A stretch of 64,000 bases of DNA from Lachnospiraceae bacterium YSD2013 (GTDB lineage Bacteria > Bacillota > Clostridia > Lachnospirales > Lachnospiraceae). Position 1 is the first letter of the stretch. Each line of letters begins with the position of its first letter. The notes beneath the pieces are model-generated. The model had not been told where the DNA came from. It saw only the letters and a list, made by a program, of their open reading frames with translations, and made no database searches. The DNA is taken from NCBI GenBank assembly GCA_900100895.1, contig FMTX01000021.1, forward strand, positions 1-64,000. The letters are read 5' to 3'. Both the position numbers and the translations under genes were made by a program. Below are positions 1 through 7,555 of this stretch, one piece after another.

Positions 1-65
1 GACTTGGATGTGATGCCCAACATTCTGTTGGAGTTCATTGCTGTTAAATTGTGCTGTACTACCAT
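1..65 (-). CDS. Flagellin, N-terminal fragment (cut by window edge)
   Basis: The first 21 codons read MVVQHNLTAMNSNRMLGITS and so on, the conserved D0 start of bacterial flagellin, which polymerises into the filament after export. The ATG (63-65) follows an AAGGAGGA ribosome site at 73-80 with good spacing. The rest of the gene lies before base 1. It is the last gene of the flagellar run read from 5611 leftwards but has its own sigma-28-type promoter and a CsrA-type leader. The symbol (hag or fliC) is left open because only the N-terminus is visible. Confidence 0.93.
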   Translation of the reverse strand, partial: MVVQHNLTAMNSNRMLGITSK

Positions 66-72
66 ATTATTT

Positions 73-80
73 TCCTCCTT
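73..80 (-). promoter_or_regulatory. Flagellin ribosome binding site, likely second CsrA site
   Basis: AAGGAGGA lies 7 bases before the flagellin ATG. It contains GGA, the core recognised by CsrA, so it could be the translation-blocking site that works with the upstream hairpin at 98-113. The two-site arrangement is known from the hag leader of Bacillus subtilis; its use here is inferred. Confidence 0.7.
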
Positions 81-97
81 GAAAATATGTGTAATGC

Positions 98-113
98 GCG
101 ACATCCTTGTCGC
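98..113 (-). promoter_or_regulatory. CsrA-binding hairpin in flagellin leader
   Basis: On the minus strand GCGACAAGGATGTCGC forms a perfect 6-bp stem (GCGACA/TGTCGC) with an AGGA loop. The ten bases ACAAGGATGT match the SELEX consensus for CsrA (ACARGGAUGU) exactly, and the GGA sits in the loop as CsrA prefers. It lies 17 bases upstream of the AAGGAGGA ribosome site. csrA and its antagonist fliW are encoded 3.3 kb away. Binding itself is inferred. Confidence 0.8.
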
Positions 114-201
114 TTAAAGTTTGTGCGATGGAGCTTAATCCGTGCGTCTTAAGAGTCCACCATGTTCATAGTTTCGAGATGTTACATCTCATGTGTATTA
201 T

Positions 202-228
202 ATATCGACGACATTGCCATCGAATTAA
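202..228 (-). promoter_or_regulatory. Sigma-28-type promoter of flagellin
   Basis: Minus strand TTAA-N15-GTCGATAT compares with the sigma-28 (FliA/SigD) pattern TAAA-N15-GCCGATAT: 3/4 and 7/8 matches with exact spacing. Transcription would start near base 195, giving a leader of about 130 bases that carries the CsrA-type hairpin. Confidence 0.7.
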
Positions 229-250
229 CACCAAACTTGATAATTTTTGG

Positions 251-700
251 TTAATTTTTATTCAGCATGTTCATGGCCCGGTTGTAGCTCTTGACTGCGT
301 TGACACCGGAACGTCCGGCCTTGAGCTTCTCGCGCTCGCCTTTAAAGAACGCTTCCAACGCTGCTTTGTTGCGGGCTTCACCTGCCTGAATCTTGCTGCT
401 CTTATCTGTTATATCGGTGATAAGCATCTGCATCTTTAGTATCGACGACTTATATTTCTCGCGATCCGAATCAAGTTCCGCCTTAACCTTCTCGTAGAAA
501 GCCTCGAATCCTTCGTCTAACTTCTCGAGTCTGTAGATTAAGACACCCTTCTCTTCGGTACTCTTGTCGAACTTGTCAAAAGAAAACTCCGATTCTTTCA
601 ACAATGCCGCCTGCTCTTCATTTTTCTTAAGTATCTCATCGAGAACCTTGTTTTTCTTTTCAAGGCTCTCGATAAGAGCCGTTACGTAAGTATTAGACAT
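251..700 (-). CDS. FliT/FlgN-like flagellar chaperone candidate
   Basis: A 149-residue, highly charged, predicted coiled-coil protein with no signal peptide or membrane segment. Its ATG (698-700) directly abuts the fliS stop codon (701-703), so it is probably translated by coupling with fliS. The place after fliD-fliS is where fliT often sits; FliT and FlgN are small helical export chaperones for the filament cap and hook-associated proteins. There is no residue motif that proves this. A distinct protein, clearly FlgN-like, is encoded at 13329, so this one is better compared with FliT. Function is inferred from position and helical character. Confidence 0.55.
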   Translation of the reverse strand: MSNTYVTALIESLEKKNKVLDEILKKNEEQAALLKESEFSFDKFDKSTEEKGVLIYRLEKLDEGFEAFYEKVKAELDSDREKYKSSILKMQMLITDITDKSSKIQAGEARNKAALEAFFKGEREKLKAGRSGVNAVKSYNRAMNMLNKN

Positions 701-1078
701 TTAAGATACCTTCGCCTGCTTCATTACTTCTTTCCATGTGTCGCGCATAGAACGTAAATGTGTAGCTACTTCTTCCACGATTTCTTTGTCCTTGTGAGTA
801 TTGGCTTCAAGAAGTCTTCTGGTTAAGTATACGTATACTCGCTCGAAATCCTCTGCAACCGGATACTTCATGTCCAGGGTCTCGCGGAAGTAATCTATAA
901 TCTTTTCGACTCTCACGATATTGTTGTGAGCGCCTTCCACGTCATTTTGCTCTATCTTAAGAATTGCAATATTGCAAAACTTAATAGCGCCTTCATATAA
1001 AAGAAGGGTTAGCTCCGCAGGAGACGCGGTTAATATTTTACTGTTGTTGTACTGCGCATAAGCGTTAGGTAAAGGCAT
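701..1078 (-). CDS. fliS: Flagellar export chaperone FliS
   Basis: The 125-residue length fits FliS, which binds the C-terminus of flagellin in the cytoplasm and prevents early polymerisation. Typical features are the start NAYAQYNNSKILTASPAELT, the LLLYEGAIKFCN helix, and the RVEKIIDYFRETLD and LEANTHKD segments. A GGAGAAG ribosome site precedes the ATG. It lies 29 bases after fliD and abuts the next gene, so fliD, fliS and the small gene at 251 look co-transcribed. Confidence 0.95.
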   Translation of the reverse strand: MPLPNAYAQYNNSKILTASPAELTLLLYEGAIKFCNIAILKIEQNDVEGAHNNIVRVEKIIDYFRETLDMKYPVAEDFERVYVYLTRRLLEANTHKDKEIVEEVATHLRSMRDTWKEVMKQAKVS

Positions 1079-1107
1079 AAAGTCTTCTCCTTATCATCCT
1101 TGATTTA

Positions 1108-2913
1108 CTACTGACCGCCACCGAACATTGAAAGCAGTGAGTTGGTGGAGTTCTGAAGCTTGGAAAGCGCCACTTCCATCTTAGAGAACTTCGCATAGTA
1201 CTTGTCCTCGTAGTCTGCAAGCTTGGCTTCAAGTTCTTTAATCTTAGATTCGTAATCGGTAATGTCAGCCTTATACTTCTTGTCCTCGAAGAAAGAGCCC
1301 TTTGTGGTATAGTCGGAGCTTGCGCTAAGCTTGTCCATCTTACCGTAGACTTCTCTTGCGAGCTGGGTAAAGAAGCTTACTACCGTATCGGAATCGGTTG
1401 CTATCATGCTCTTAAGCTTGTCGGCCTTGCCGGAAGTCTCGTTGTCCTTGTCATCGCCCGCGATGTGGAAAGCGTTCTTTTCATTCTCGGGAGCGAGGAA
1501 GTAGCCGAGAGTCTCGATGCCGAAGTCGGATAAGAACATCTTATTACCGTTAACTTCGAAACCGCCTAACATAGCTTCTTTCATGGCCGAAGAAAGTGTT
1601 CCGAGAGTAGAGTCTTTTCTTAAGATAGAATCTTTGATCTTCTGCTCCCACTTCTCTACTTCCTTGTCGGACATTTCTTCTTTTTCTTCATCCGTAAGAG
1701 GCTCGTAGCCCTTCGCTGCGTCTGCGTTGTAGAGCTTGTCCATCTGGTTGATGATTTCGTTGTACTGCTTGATGAAATCACGGATGAGGTCGTAGATACC
1801 GTCGGTATCTTCCTGAGTGGTGACTGTAATATCGTTAGCCTTACTTAAACATGTGAAGGTAAGACCGTTTACTTCTATGTTATTGTTGTTGGATTCGTAT
1901 GTTTCACCATTAAGAACGATGGTTGCATTCTCGGCTGCAATTCTGGAGCCCGAGTTAAATGAAGCCGCGCCGTAGCTTAATACTTCTTCGGCATAATTAG
2001 CTCTCTGTAACAATACGTCGATGCCTGTCGCGTAAGCATCGTCAACACCCGAAGGCATGTTAGCCTTGATTGCTTTGTAAAGGTCGCTGTCAACATCGAT
2101 ATTGGCCATTGTAGCTTCGTAATCGATGCCGTCTGCTTCGTTGCCGTTGTTGTATACGATCTTGTTTTCTTTAAGGTCGTTGGCAAGAGTCACGAGGCTC
2201 TGATACTCTTTCTTGGTCTTTGCATTCTCAACATCACTAAGCGATGTATTGATTCCAAGGAAGCTGAGTGCAGCGAATCCGCCTGCTTCATTGGCAGTGA
2301 TGGCGAAGTCATAATCCTTACCGCTTTGTGCGCTGGCGATGAAGATACGCTGGTTCTTCTCATCGAAGTTAGCGCTTACGCCTGCTTCATTAAGCTTGCC
2401 TACTACATCTTTAATGGTAGTGTCGGCAGTGATATCGATATTGGTAGCCTTGCCGTTAACGGTAACGGTAAAAGAACCACCCACTGCATCACCTTCACCC
2501 AGTGAAAGGGTTCCGTGCTTAAGGTCGCTTATCTTGGTGTCTTCTTTGGCCTTGGTGCCGTCCTGAGTCTTAAGAACTGCGCCTGTAAGGTAGCCTGACT
2601 TGGCAAGACCGGTCACCGAAAGACTCTGAACTCCGTTCATGGCTGAATCGCCGGTGATTACGGATACCGCAGAGCTGTTGCTGACGCTGGTGGTCTTCTT
2701 CTTATAAGTAGTGGAGAAACGCAAATTGGAAAGTGTGCCGGAGAAGAGGTTTTTGATCTTCTTGTTTAAATCCGTCCACGCTTCCTGCTTCCACTCTGTT
2801 TTTGTTTTTGATTTCTTGGCTTTGTCAACTTTGGTGGATTTGGCCTTAACCAGTTCCTTGATGACAGAGTCCGTGTCGAGTCCGGAGTACATTCCGGTTA
2901 ATCTCATGGGCAT
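1108..2913 (-). CDS. fliD: Flagellar filament cap protein FliD
   Basis: 601 residues. The N-terminus MRLTGMYSGLDTDSVIKELV is the conserved D0 region of FliD (HAP2), and the C-terminus has a long helical segment followed by heptads ending in NSTNSLLSMFGG, as expected for the cap pentamer at the filament tip. The middle is the variable, surface-exposed part. The start is set by AAGGAGGTAAC before the ATG. It follows flaG by 31 bases and precedes fliS. Confidence 0.95.
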   Translation of the reverse strand: MPMRLTGMYSGLDTDSVIKELVKAKSTKVDKAKKSKTKTEWKQEAWTDLNKKIKNLFSGTLSNLRFSTTYKKKTTSVSNSSAVSVITGDSAMNGVQSLSVTGLAKSGYLTGAVLKTQDGTKAKEDTKISDLKHGTLSLGEGDAVGGSFTVTVNGKATNIDITADTTIKDVVGKLNEAGVSANFDEKNQRIFIASAQSGKDYDFAITANEAGGFAALSFLGINTSLSDVENAKTKKEYQSLVTLANDLKENKIVYNNGNEADGIDYEATMANIDVDSDLYKAIKANMPSGVDDAYATGIDVLLQRANYAEEVLSYGAASFNSGSRIAAENATIVLNGETYESNNNNIEVNGLTFTCLSKANDITVTTQEDTDGIYDLIRDFIKQYNEIINQMDKLYNADAAKGYEPLTDEEKEEMSDKEVEKWEQKIKDSILRKDSTLGTLSSAMKEAMLGGFEVNGNKMFLSDFGIETLGYFLAPENEKNAFHIAGDDKDNETSGKADKLKSMIATDSDTVVSFFTQLAREVYGKMDKLSASSDYTTKGSFFEDKKYKADITDYESKIKELEAKLADYEDKYYAKFSKMEVALSKLQNSTNSLLSMFGGGQ

Positions 2914-2944
2914 AAAGTTACCTCCTTAATTGCAGGGAGACGTA

Positions 2945-3361
2945 TTATCTCTTCTCGTCTACCAGGATACCCGCAAGTTCCCAAGCTTTCGCGATAAGAT
3001 CGAGAGTCTTCTCGGGAGGCAATTCCTTAATTACTTCCTTGGTCTCTTTGTCGATAATCTTAATGGTTACGCGATTGGTCTTGTCGTGGAATCCATAGAT
3101 GGCTTCGGAGTTGGTCATCTGCTTGTTAATCTTCTCGATGGCCTTATGAAGCGTCTCGTTGGAGGGTTCTTTTTCTTTTTTGTTGTTGGAATCCGACTTT
3201 TCGCTCGTATTCTCAACTACACGCGTGGTGTTATCAACCTTGGGCGTGTCTGCCGCTAAAGATACATCCGTGTATTCCACTGACGGCTTGGTGCTTGTGG
3301 GCTTAGGCTGGATAGTCTGAGCCTGCACGGTCATGATACTGTTAATAGGTTCAAGTGCCAT
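2945..3361 (-). CDS. flaG: FlaG family flagellar protein
   Basis: 138 residues: a low-complexity, Ser/Thr/Lys-rich N-terminal half and a conserved C-terminal half with IYGFHDKTNRVTIKIIDKET and VIKELPPEKTLDLIAKAWE, the FlaG family signature. FlaG is linked with filament length and is usually found just before fliD, as here. An AAAGGAG ribosome site (3368-3374) lies next to a hairpin with a CGGA loop (3376-3391) and a sigma-28-like promoter, so this gene probably heads the flaG-fliD-fliS transcript. Confidence 0.88.
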   Translation of the reverse strand: MALEPINSIMTVQAQTIQPKPTSTKPSVEYTDVSLAADTPKVDNTTRVVENTSEKSDSNNKKEKEPSNETLHKAIEKINKQMTNSEAIYGFHDKTNRVTIKIIDKETKEVIKELPPEKTLDLIAKAWELAGILVDEKR

Positions 3362-3375
3362 ATCTTTCTCCTTTC

Positions 3376-3391
3376 GCGGAATCCGTTCCGC
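3376..3391 (-). promoter_or_regulatory. CsrA-type GGA-loop hairpin in flaG-fliD leader
   Basis: Minus strand GCGGAACGGATTCCGC gives a perfect 6-bp stem with loop CGGA. It ends one base before the AAAGGAG ribosome site of flaG, so a protein bound here would block initiation. The match to the CsrA consensus (ACGGAT core) is weaker than at 98-113, but the geometry is the same. Confidence 0.6.
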
Positions 3392-3414
3392 AACAAAAGG
3401 TTCCTGTACGTTAT

Positions 3415-3441
3415 ATATCGGAACGCTTGACTAAAAAGTTA
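3415..3441 (-). promoter_or_regulatory. Sigma-28-type promoter of flaG-fliD-fliS
   Basis: Minus strand TAAC-N15-TCCGATAT, 3/4 and 7/8 matches to TAAA-N15-GCCGATAT. It sits in the short gap between the csrA stop codon and flaG. A similar CCGATATATAAC box precedes flgL. Confidence 0.65.
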
Positions 3442-3445
3442 ACAG

Positions 3446-3664
3446 TTATTTGAAAAGATTTTTAAGTCCTTCCAAAGCGTCCTCGTTCATGGCTTCCTTA
3501 TTGGATTCCTGAATCTGGACATATAATTCTTTACGGTATACGGGCACTTCCTTGGGTGCGGTGATACCGATTTTAACCTGCTCACCCTTAACTTCAAGGA
3601 TGGTGATTTCAACATTGTTGTTAATTACGAGGGCCTCGCCCTTCTTTCTCGATAATGCTAACAT
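3446..3664 (-). CDS. csrA: Carbon storage regulator CsrA
   Basis: 72 residues, starting MLALSRKKGEALVINNNVEI and continuing with VKIGITAPKEVPVYRKELY, the diagnostic CsrA core. CsrA dimers bind GGA motifs in mRNA leaders and block translation. Its ATG (3662-3664) lies inside the end of fliW, with a 7-base overlap, and its ribosome site AAGGAGGGC is within fliW, so the antagonist and the repressor are translationally coupled. The length matches the clostridial/bacillar form with a short extra tail. Confidence 0.97.
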   Translation of the reverse strand: MLALSRKKGEALVINNNVEITILEVKGEQVKIGITAPKEVPVYRKELYVQIQESNKEAMNEDALEGLKNLFK

Positions 3665-4122
3665 GCGCCCTCCTTCTTCCTTGCATCCAAAATATCGTAG
3701 ATGGGGAATTTAATCTGGTATTCGTCGCCTTCAAAAATTATCTGTACAGCCTTTCTTTCGCCGACATTGATAATGATGGGGGCTCTTAAGTTAACACTCA
3801 TTTTCTTTAAGTCCTTGGGAACCGTAACGGTTACAAGTACCAGGATTTCTTCGGGATCGAGCTTGCCGATGGGCTTTAACACTTCGTCGTCCACTTCCGG
3901 ATTGTAATCGGCCTTAACGGTTAAAGGATCCATGACGGGCATGGCAAAAGCAGGCTCCTCGATGGACTGCATCCATCTGATGCCGGCATTATCGCCCTGG
4001 TCGGAGTCGTGAATAAGTGCAAAGTCCTGCAAGTCGGGGAATCCCACTATTCCGTTCTCAAAATGAATAATCTTCGCGGGGTCGATGTCTACTTCACCGA
4101 ACACTCTTGTTTCAATAATCAT
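3658..4122 (-). CDS. fliW: Flagellar assembly factor FliW
   Basis: 154 residues with IHFENGIVGFPDLQDF near the N-terminus and PIIINVGERKAVQIIFEGDEYQ at the end, typical of FliW. FliW binds free flagellin or CsrA; when flagellin is exported, FliW is released and relieves CsrA repression of flagellin translation. The start is taken at the ATG 4120-4122 because a strong AGGAGGAGAG site lies 8 bases before it; an in-frame TTG at 4143 is upstream of that site and not needed. It overlaps csrA by 7 bases. Confidence 0.95.
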   Translation of the reverse strand: MIIETRVFGEVDIDPAKIIHFENGIVGFPDLQDFALIHDSDQGDNAGIRWMQSIEEPAFAMPVMDPLTVKADYNPEVDDEVLKPIGKLDPEEILVLVTVTVPKDLKKMSVNLRAPIIINVGERKAVQIIFEGDEYQIKFPIYDILDARKKEGAC

Positions 4123-4165
4123 ATGTTTATCTCTCCTCCTCAATATATAGTCTTTGTATGCTTAC

Positions 4166-5611
4166 TTAAATGTAGTTAAGTAATGTTTCCTGCAAAATCT
4201 TCGATGTAGCCATGAGCGATGCATTGTAAGAATACTCTGCGCTCTTCATCTGGATGGCGGTCTCCGCAAGATCGGCGTCTTCGTTCTCACTCTTAAGTTC
4301 CTTTAAAGATTCAAGCTGAGTGTCGAGACGGTTCTCAATAAGTTCAAGACGCTTTGAACGTGTACCACAGTCGGTAAGTGCTACGTTGTTCTTATCAAGG
4401 TACTTGTCGGCCTTGGTGATACTCTTCGAGAAGAGGGAGTGCATTTTATTATTAAGGAAAGTGTATGCTTTATTGGCTGCATCGATTTCCTTCTGAAGTG
4501 CTTCTCTTCCGGTAACGTCGGTCTCGGAAAGCTCATCGTACTTGTCTTTAAGAGTCTTTATTCTTTCTTCGATATCGTTTACGTCCTTGATGGCTTCGAT
4601 AACATCCTGTAAATCTCTTACGATGTTATGGGTGAAACATTCATCAGCGGTAGTGTTGATACGAAGAGACTGGTTAACACCTATATTATACTGTATTTCG
4701 CCGCCGTGTGACTTATATTCTTTAACTTCATGTGTAACAGGGTCCGTGGCCGTGCAGTTAAAGTAGTGCTCGGGGCGAAGCTCGCCTTTGGCCCACTTGC
4801 TTCTGTTATAAGTAACGCTGCAGTCTGCGATGTCATCGGTACTGTCCGCCATCTTCTTGCTGAGTAACAGTTCTCCGGTCTCGGGTACGAATACCGCATA
4901 GTTCTCATTGTCGTGAGAAATGACGGTCTGATAAGGGTCCGGGCTTTCTGAAGAAGACTTTGTCACAACAGTGTATGTTCCGCTTGATATTCTCGAAGTC
5001 AGGCTCAAGGACTCTAAGTTGTCAATCTTATCATAAGAAAGTCTGATTCTTACTATATCCGTTTCAAAAGTACTGTTCTCGTCAGCGCCCTGATTAACAT
5101 ACTTAATTGAATCAACGGTAACATCGTCAAACTTCTCGGTTATTTCATAATTAATGCTTTCCTGCTTCTGGAAAGTGATTGTGGTATCGGTTCTGTAACC
5201 CGCAAAAACACTTCTGCCAGCGAAATCTGCGTTTCCAGTGTTGTAGATTTCGGCTGCCAGAGCCTCAAGATTGTCGGTAATAATAGTCCTGTCCTCAGGT
5301 TTAAGTGTATCACTTGTACCCTTAACGTATTGTTTGCGAACATCGGTAATTATTTCGGAAAGAGTATCGATTGCTTTTTCCGTAACCGTAAGCCAGCTCT
5401 TTGCGTCTTCTACGTTCTTTTCTACGTACTGAGTAACCTGATTAACGCTGGTTCTGAGTCTTAGGGAACGAAGAGCGATAATCGGGTCGTCCGACGGCCT
5501 TGCTATCTTCTTATTGGAAGAAAGCATTGTGGATAAGGTATCCTCTAGCTGCTTATTGGTGTTGATGTTATTAAGGGAATTGTTCTGAATAATTTTGTTG
5601 GTAATTCTCAT
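4166..5611 (-). CDS. flgL: Hook-filament junction protein FlgL
   Basis: 481 residues. The start MRITNKIIQNNSLNNINTNK and the region KKIARPSDDPIIALRSLRLR are classic FlgL (HAP3), a flagellin-like protein joining FlgK to the filament. The end (AEYSYNASLMATSKILQETL) forms the matching C-terminal helix. A GGAAGGAC ribosome site precedes the ATG. It is longer than many FlgL proteins because of a central insertion at about residues 150-300. In the usual order it would follow flgK directly; here a plus-strand sugar transporter operon lies in between. Confidence 0.93.
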   Translation of the reverse strand: MRITNKIIQNNSLNNINTNKQLEDTLSTMLSSNKKIARPSDDPIIALRSLRLRTSVNQVTQYVEKNVEDAKSWLTVTEKAIDTLSEIITDVRKQYVKGTSDTLKPEDRTIITDNLEALAAEIYNTGNADFAGRSVFAGYRTDTTITFQKQESINYEITEKFDDVTVDSIKYVNQGADENSTFETDIVRIRLSYDKIDNLESLSLTSRISSGTYTVVTKSSSESPDPYQTVISHDNENYAVFVPETGELLLSKKMADSTDDIADCSVTYNRSKWAKGELRPEHYFNCTATDPVTHEVKEYKSHGGEIQYNIGVNQSLRINTTADECFTHNIVRDLQDVIEAIKDVNDIEERIKTLKDKYDELSETDVTGREALQKEIDAANKAYTFLNNKMHSLFSKSITKADKYLDKNNVALTDCGTRSKRLELIENRLDTQLESLKELKSENEDADLAETAIQMKSAEYSYNASLMATSKILQETLLNYI

Positions 5612-5665
5612 AGAATAATAGTCCTTCCGGGCTTAGCCCAAAGCGCAAAATCTGCTTCATGTTAT

Positions 5666-5692
5666 ATATCGGACGCCCGGTTGAATTTCAAC
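5666..5692 (-). promoter_or_regulatory. Possible sigma-28-type promoter of flgL-fliW-csrA
   Basis: Minus strand TCCGATAT followed by ATAAC, 7/8 to the sigma-28 -10 element; the same CCGATATATAAC string occurs before flaG. The -35 region at the expected distance (GTTG) is poor, so only the -10 box is supported. A GGGC-TAA-GCCC hairpin lies just before the flgL ribosome site. Confidence 0.45.
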
Positions 5693-5811
5693 AGAGTATT
5701 TTGAAAATTTTTTTGATATTTTTTCGGGAAAATTTCTTTGGCGGGCATATGACATTCACATCATAAATGCCCGTTTTCGCTGGGCTTACGGGTTTCAGAA
5801 TAGCAATTTTT

Positions 5812-5825
5812 CGAAATCGATTGAG
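5812..5825 (+). promoter_or_regulatory. LacI-type operator, upstream copy
   Basis: CGAAATCGATTGAG matches 12 of 14 positions of the perfect palindrome at 5955-5968 and lies 143 bases upstream of it. Paired operators at such distance are common for LacI-family repressors that loop DNA. No LacI-type regulator is encoded in the window. Confidence 0.5.
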
Positions 5826-5918
5826 GAGATATTCGCGAAATTGTCCAAAAAAGATGTCACATAAACCCCTTTTAAAAGTATTATATGTGCATTCTGTACA
5901 AACTTTTTATATGTGCTC

Positions 5919-5947
5919 TTGAAAAAAAATAAAATATGCTGTATATT
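5919..5947 (+). promoter_or_regulatory. Sigma-70-type promoter of sugar transporter operon
   Basis: TTGAAA (5919-5924), 17-base spacer, TATATT (5942-5947). Each box has one mismatch from consensus. The predicted start near 5954 abuts the operator palindrome, so a bound repressor would block transcription. The leader to the ATG is about 170 bases. Confidence 0.8.
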
Positions 5948-5954
5948 GAATTTG

Positions 5955-5968
5955 CGAAATCGATTTCG
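5955..5968 (+). promoter_or_regulatory. LacI-type operator overlapping transcription start
   Basis: CGAAATCGATTTCG is a perfect 14-bp palindrome with a central CG in the AANCGNTT pattern of LacI-family operators. It begins 8 bases after the -10 box. The repressor is not in the window. Confidence 0.65.
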
Positions 5969-6125
5969 AAACATTTTCGTAACGCAGACAGGTTTCGCAC
6001 TCATGTTATCACTAAAGCATATTTATTGTTTAAAGTTCGGTATTACGGCCTCAGGGGCCTGTATATACACGCATCTTGTTGGGAGATGTGATAACAAATC
6101 ACTCACTATTAGGGAGGAACATTTA

Positions 6126-7439
6126 ATGAAAAAGAAACTGGTTACACTGGTAGTTCTTGCAGCAATGGTTCTCTGCATGGTTGCAGGCTGTGGCAAGGGC
6201 TCAGGCAAAGGCGAGTCCTCAAATGGGGGCAAGACACTCAACATTTACGCTTGGAACGAAGAGTTCAAGGGCTTCTTCGACAAGTACTACGCAAGCAAGA
6301 TTCCTGCTGACGTTAAGGTAAACTGGGTTATCAACGCATCTGATAACGGTCTTTACCAGCAGAAACTTGACGAAGCTCTCAAGGGACAGAGCAAGGCAGC
6401 TGCAGATGACAAGGTTGACCTTTTCCTTGCAGAAGCTGACTACATCACCAAGTACGCTGATTCCAATTACACTCTCGATATTTCCACAATCGGCGTTACA
6501 GACTACAGCAACATGTATGATTACACCGTTAAGGCTGCATCTGACAGCAAGGGCGTTGTAAAGGGCGTATCCTTCCAGTGCTGTCCTTCAGGTCTTATCT
6601 ATCGTCGTTCAATCGCTAAGGACGTTCTTGGCACCGACGATCCCGCACAGGTTCAGGAAAAGCTTAACAGCTGGGATAAGTTCGAAGCTGTTGCAGCTGA
6701 TGCAAAGGCAAAGGGCTACTACATGACAGCTTCTTTCGCTGAGACCTATCGTGTATTCTCTAACAACTGCACATCTGCATGGGTTAACGACAAGAACGAG
6801 CTTCACTTCGACGATCAGATCAATGCTTGGATTGCACAGACAGACAAGTTCATCGAAAATGGCTACACTCTTACAGCAGGTGTTTGGGACGCTGAAAAGC
6901 AGGACCAGATGTATGCAACCGGTAAGACAATGTGCTTCTTCGGACCCGCTTGGTACTTCAACTTCTGCATGGGCAACGCACAGGATCCTGAAAAAGGATG
7001 CTCCGGTGACTGGGCAGTTATCGAAGGACCTCAGGCTCACTTCTGGGGTGGTACATGGATGCTCGCAGCTAACGGTACAGACAACGCCGATCTCGTAGCT
7101 GACATCATGAAGGCATTCACAGTTGATGAAGAAACCGTATCTAACCTTGTTGCTAAAGAAGGTCAGTATCCTAACAACAAGAAGGTTGCAGCTAAGTACG
7201 CTGAAGATCCTAACTTCTCCAATGCTTTCCTTGGTGGCCAGAACGACGTAGCAGTATTCTCAGCTATGACCGACAACATCAAGTGGGAAAACCACACAAT
7301 TTACGATCAGCAGCTTAACGAAGGTCTCCAGAACAAGCTTCAGGAGTTCTACAAGGGCGCAGTTAGCAAGGAAGAAGCTATGAACAACTTCTACAACTAC
7401 GTTTCCGAAACCTTCAAGACTATCGTAATCAACAAGTAA
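6126..7439 (+). CDS. Carbohydrate ABC transporter substrate-binding lipoprotein
   Basis: 437 residues. MKKKLVTLVVLAAMVLCMVAGC is a lipoprotein signal with the lipobox VAGC, so the protein is anchored outside the membrane. The body has the layout of CUT1 (family 1) sugar-binding proteins, including YYMTASFAETYR and the conserved FGPAWYFNFCMG and GGTWMLAANG segments. The ATG at 6126 is chosen because AGGGAGGAA lies just before it and the signal peptide starts there. It heads an operon with two permeases; no ATPase follows, so a shared MsmK-type ATPase is likely. The sugar is unknown. Confidence 0.88.
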   Translation: MKKKLVTLVVLAAMVLCMVAGCGKGSGKGESSNGGKTLNIYAWNEEFKGFFDKYYASKIPADVKVNWVINASDNGLYQQKLDEALKGQSKAAADDKVDLFLAEADYITKYADSNYTLDISTIGVTDYSNMYDYTVKAASDSKGVVKGVSFQCCPSGLIYRRSIAKDVLGTDDPAQVQEKLNSWDKFEAVAADAKAKGYYMTASFAETYRVFSNNCTSAWVNDKNELHFDDQINAWIAQTDKFIENGYTLTAGVWDAEKQDQMYATGKTMCFFGPAWYFNFCMGNAQDPEKGCSGDWAVIEGPQAHFWGGTWMLAANGTDNADLVADIMKAFTVDEETVSNLVAKEGQYPNNKKVAAKYAEDPNFSNAFLGGQNDVAVFSAMTDNIKWENHTIYDQQLNEGLQNKLQEFYKGAVSKEEAMNNFYNYVSETFKTIVINK

Positions 7440-7485
7440 TTTAATACTTACTTCAGGTTAAGAAGTTAATTAAAGCAACGGAGTT

Positions 7486-7514
7486 ATGCCGTGCCGGATA
7501 ACCCGGCACGGCAT
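7486..7514 (+). promoter_or_regulatory. Intercistronic hairpin between binding protein and permease
   Basis: ATGCCGTGCCGG and CCGGCACGGCAT form a perfect 12-bp stem with a 5-base loop, followed only by GATTTTGT rather than a T run. It sits between the binding-protein gene and the first permease. Such hairpins often stabilise the upstream mRNA or partially stop transcription, giving more binding protein than permease. Confidence 0.75.
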
Positions 7515-7555
7515 GATTTTGTATTATTCGTTAAATCCACAACAGGAGAAAAAAA

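Noticed and set aside
5913-6125. N-terminal extension of the binding protein by an upstream in-frame start
   Set aside because: The extension would run through promoter and operator, and the ribosome site and signal peptide both place the start at 6126.
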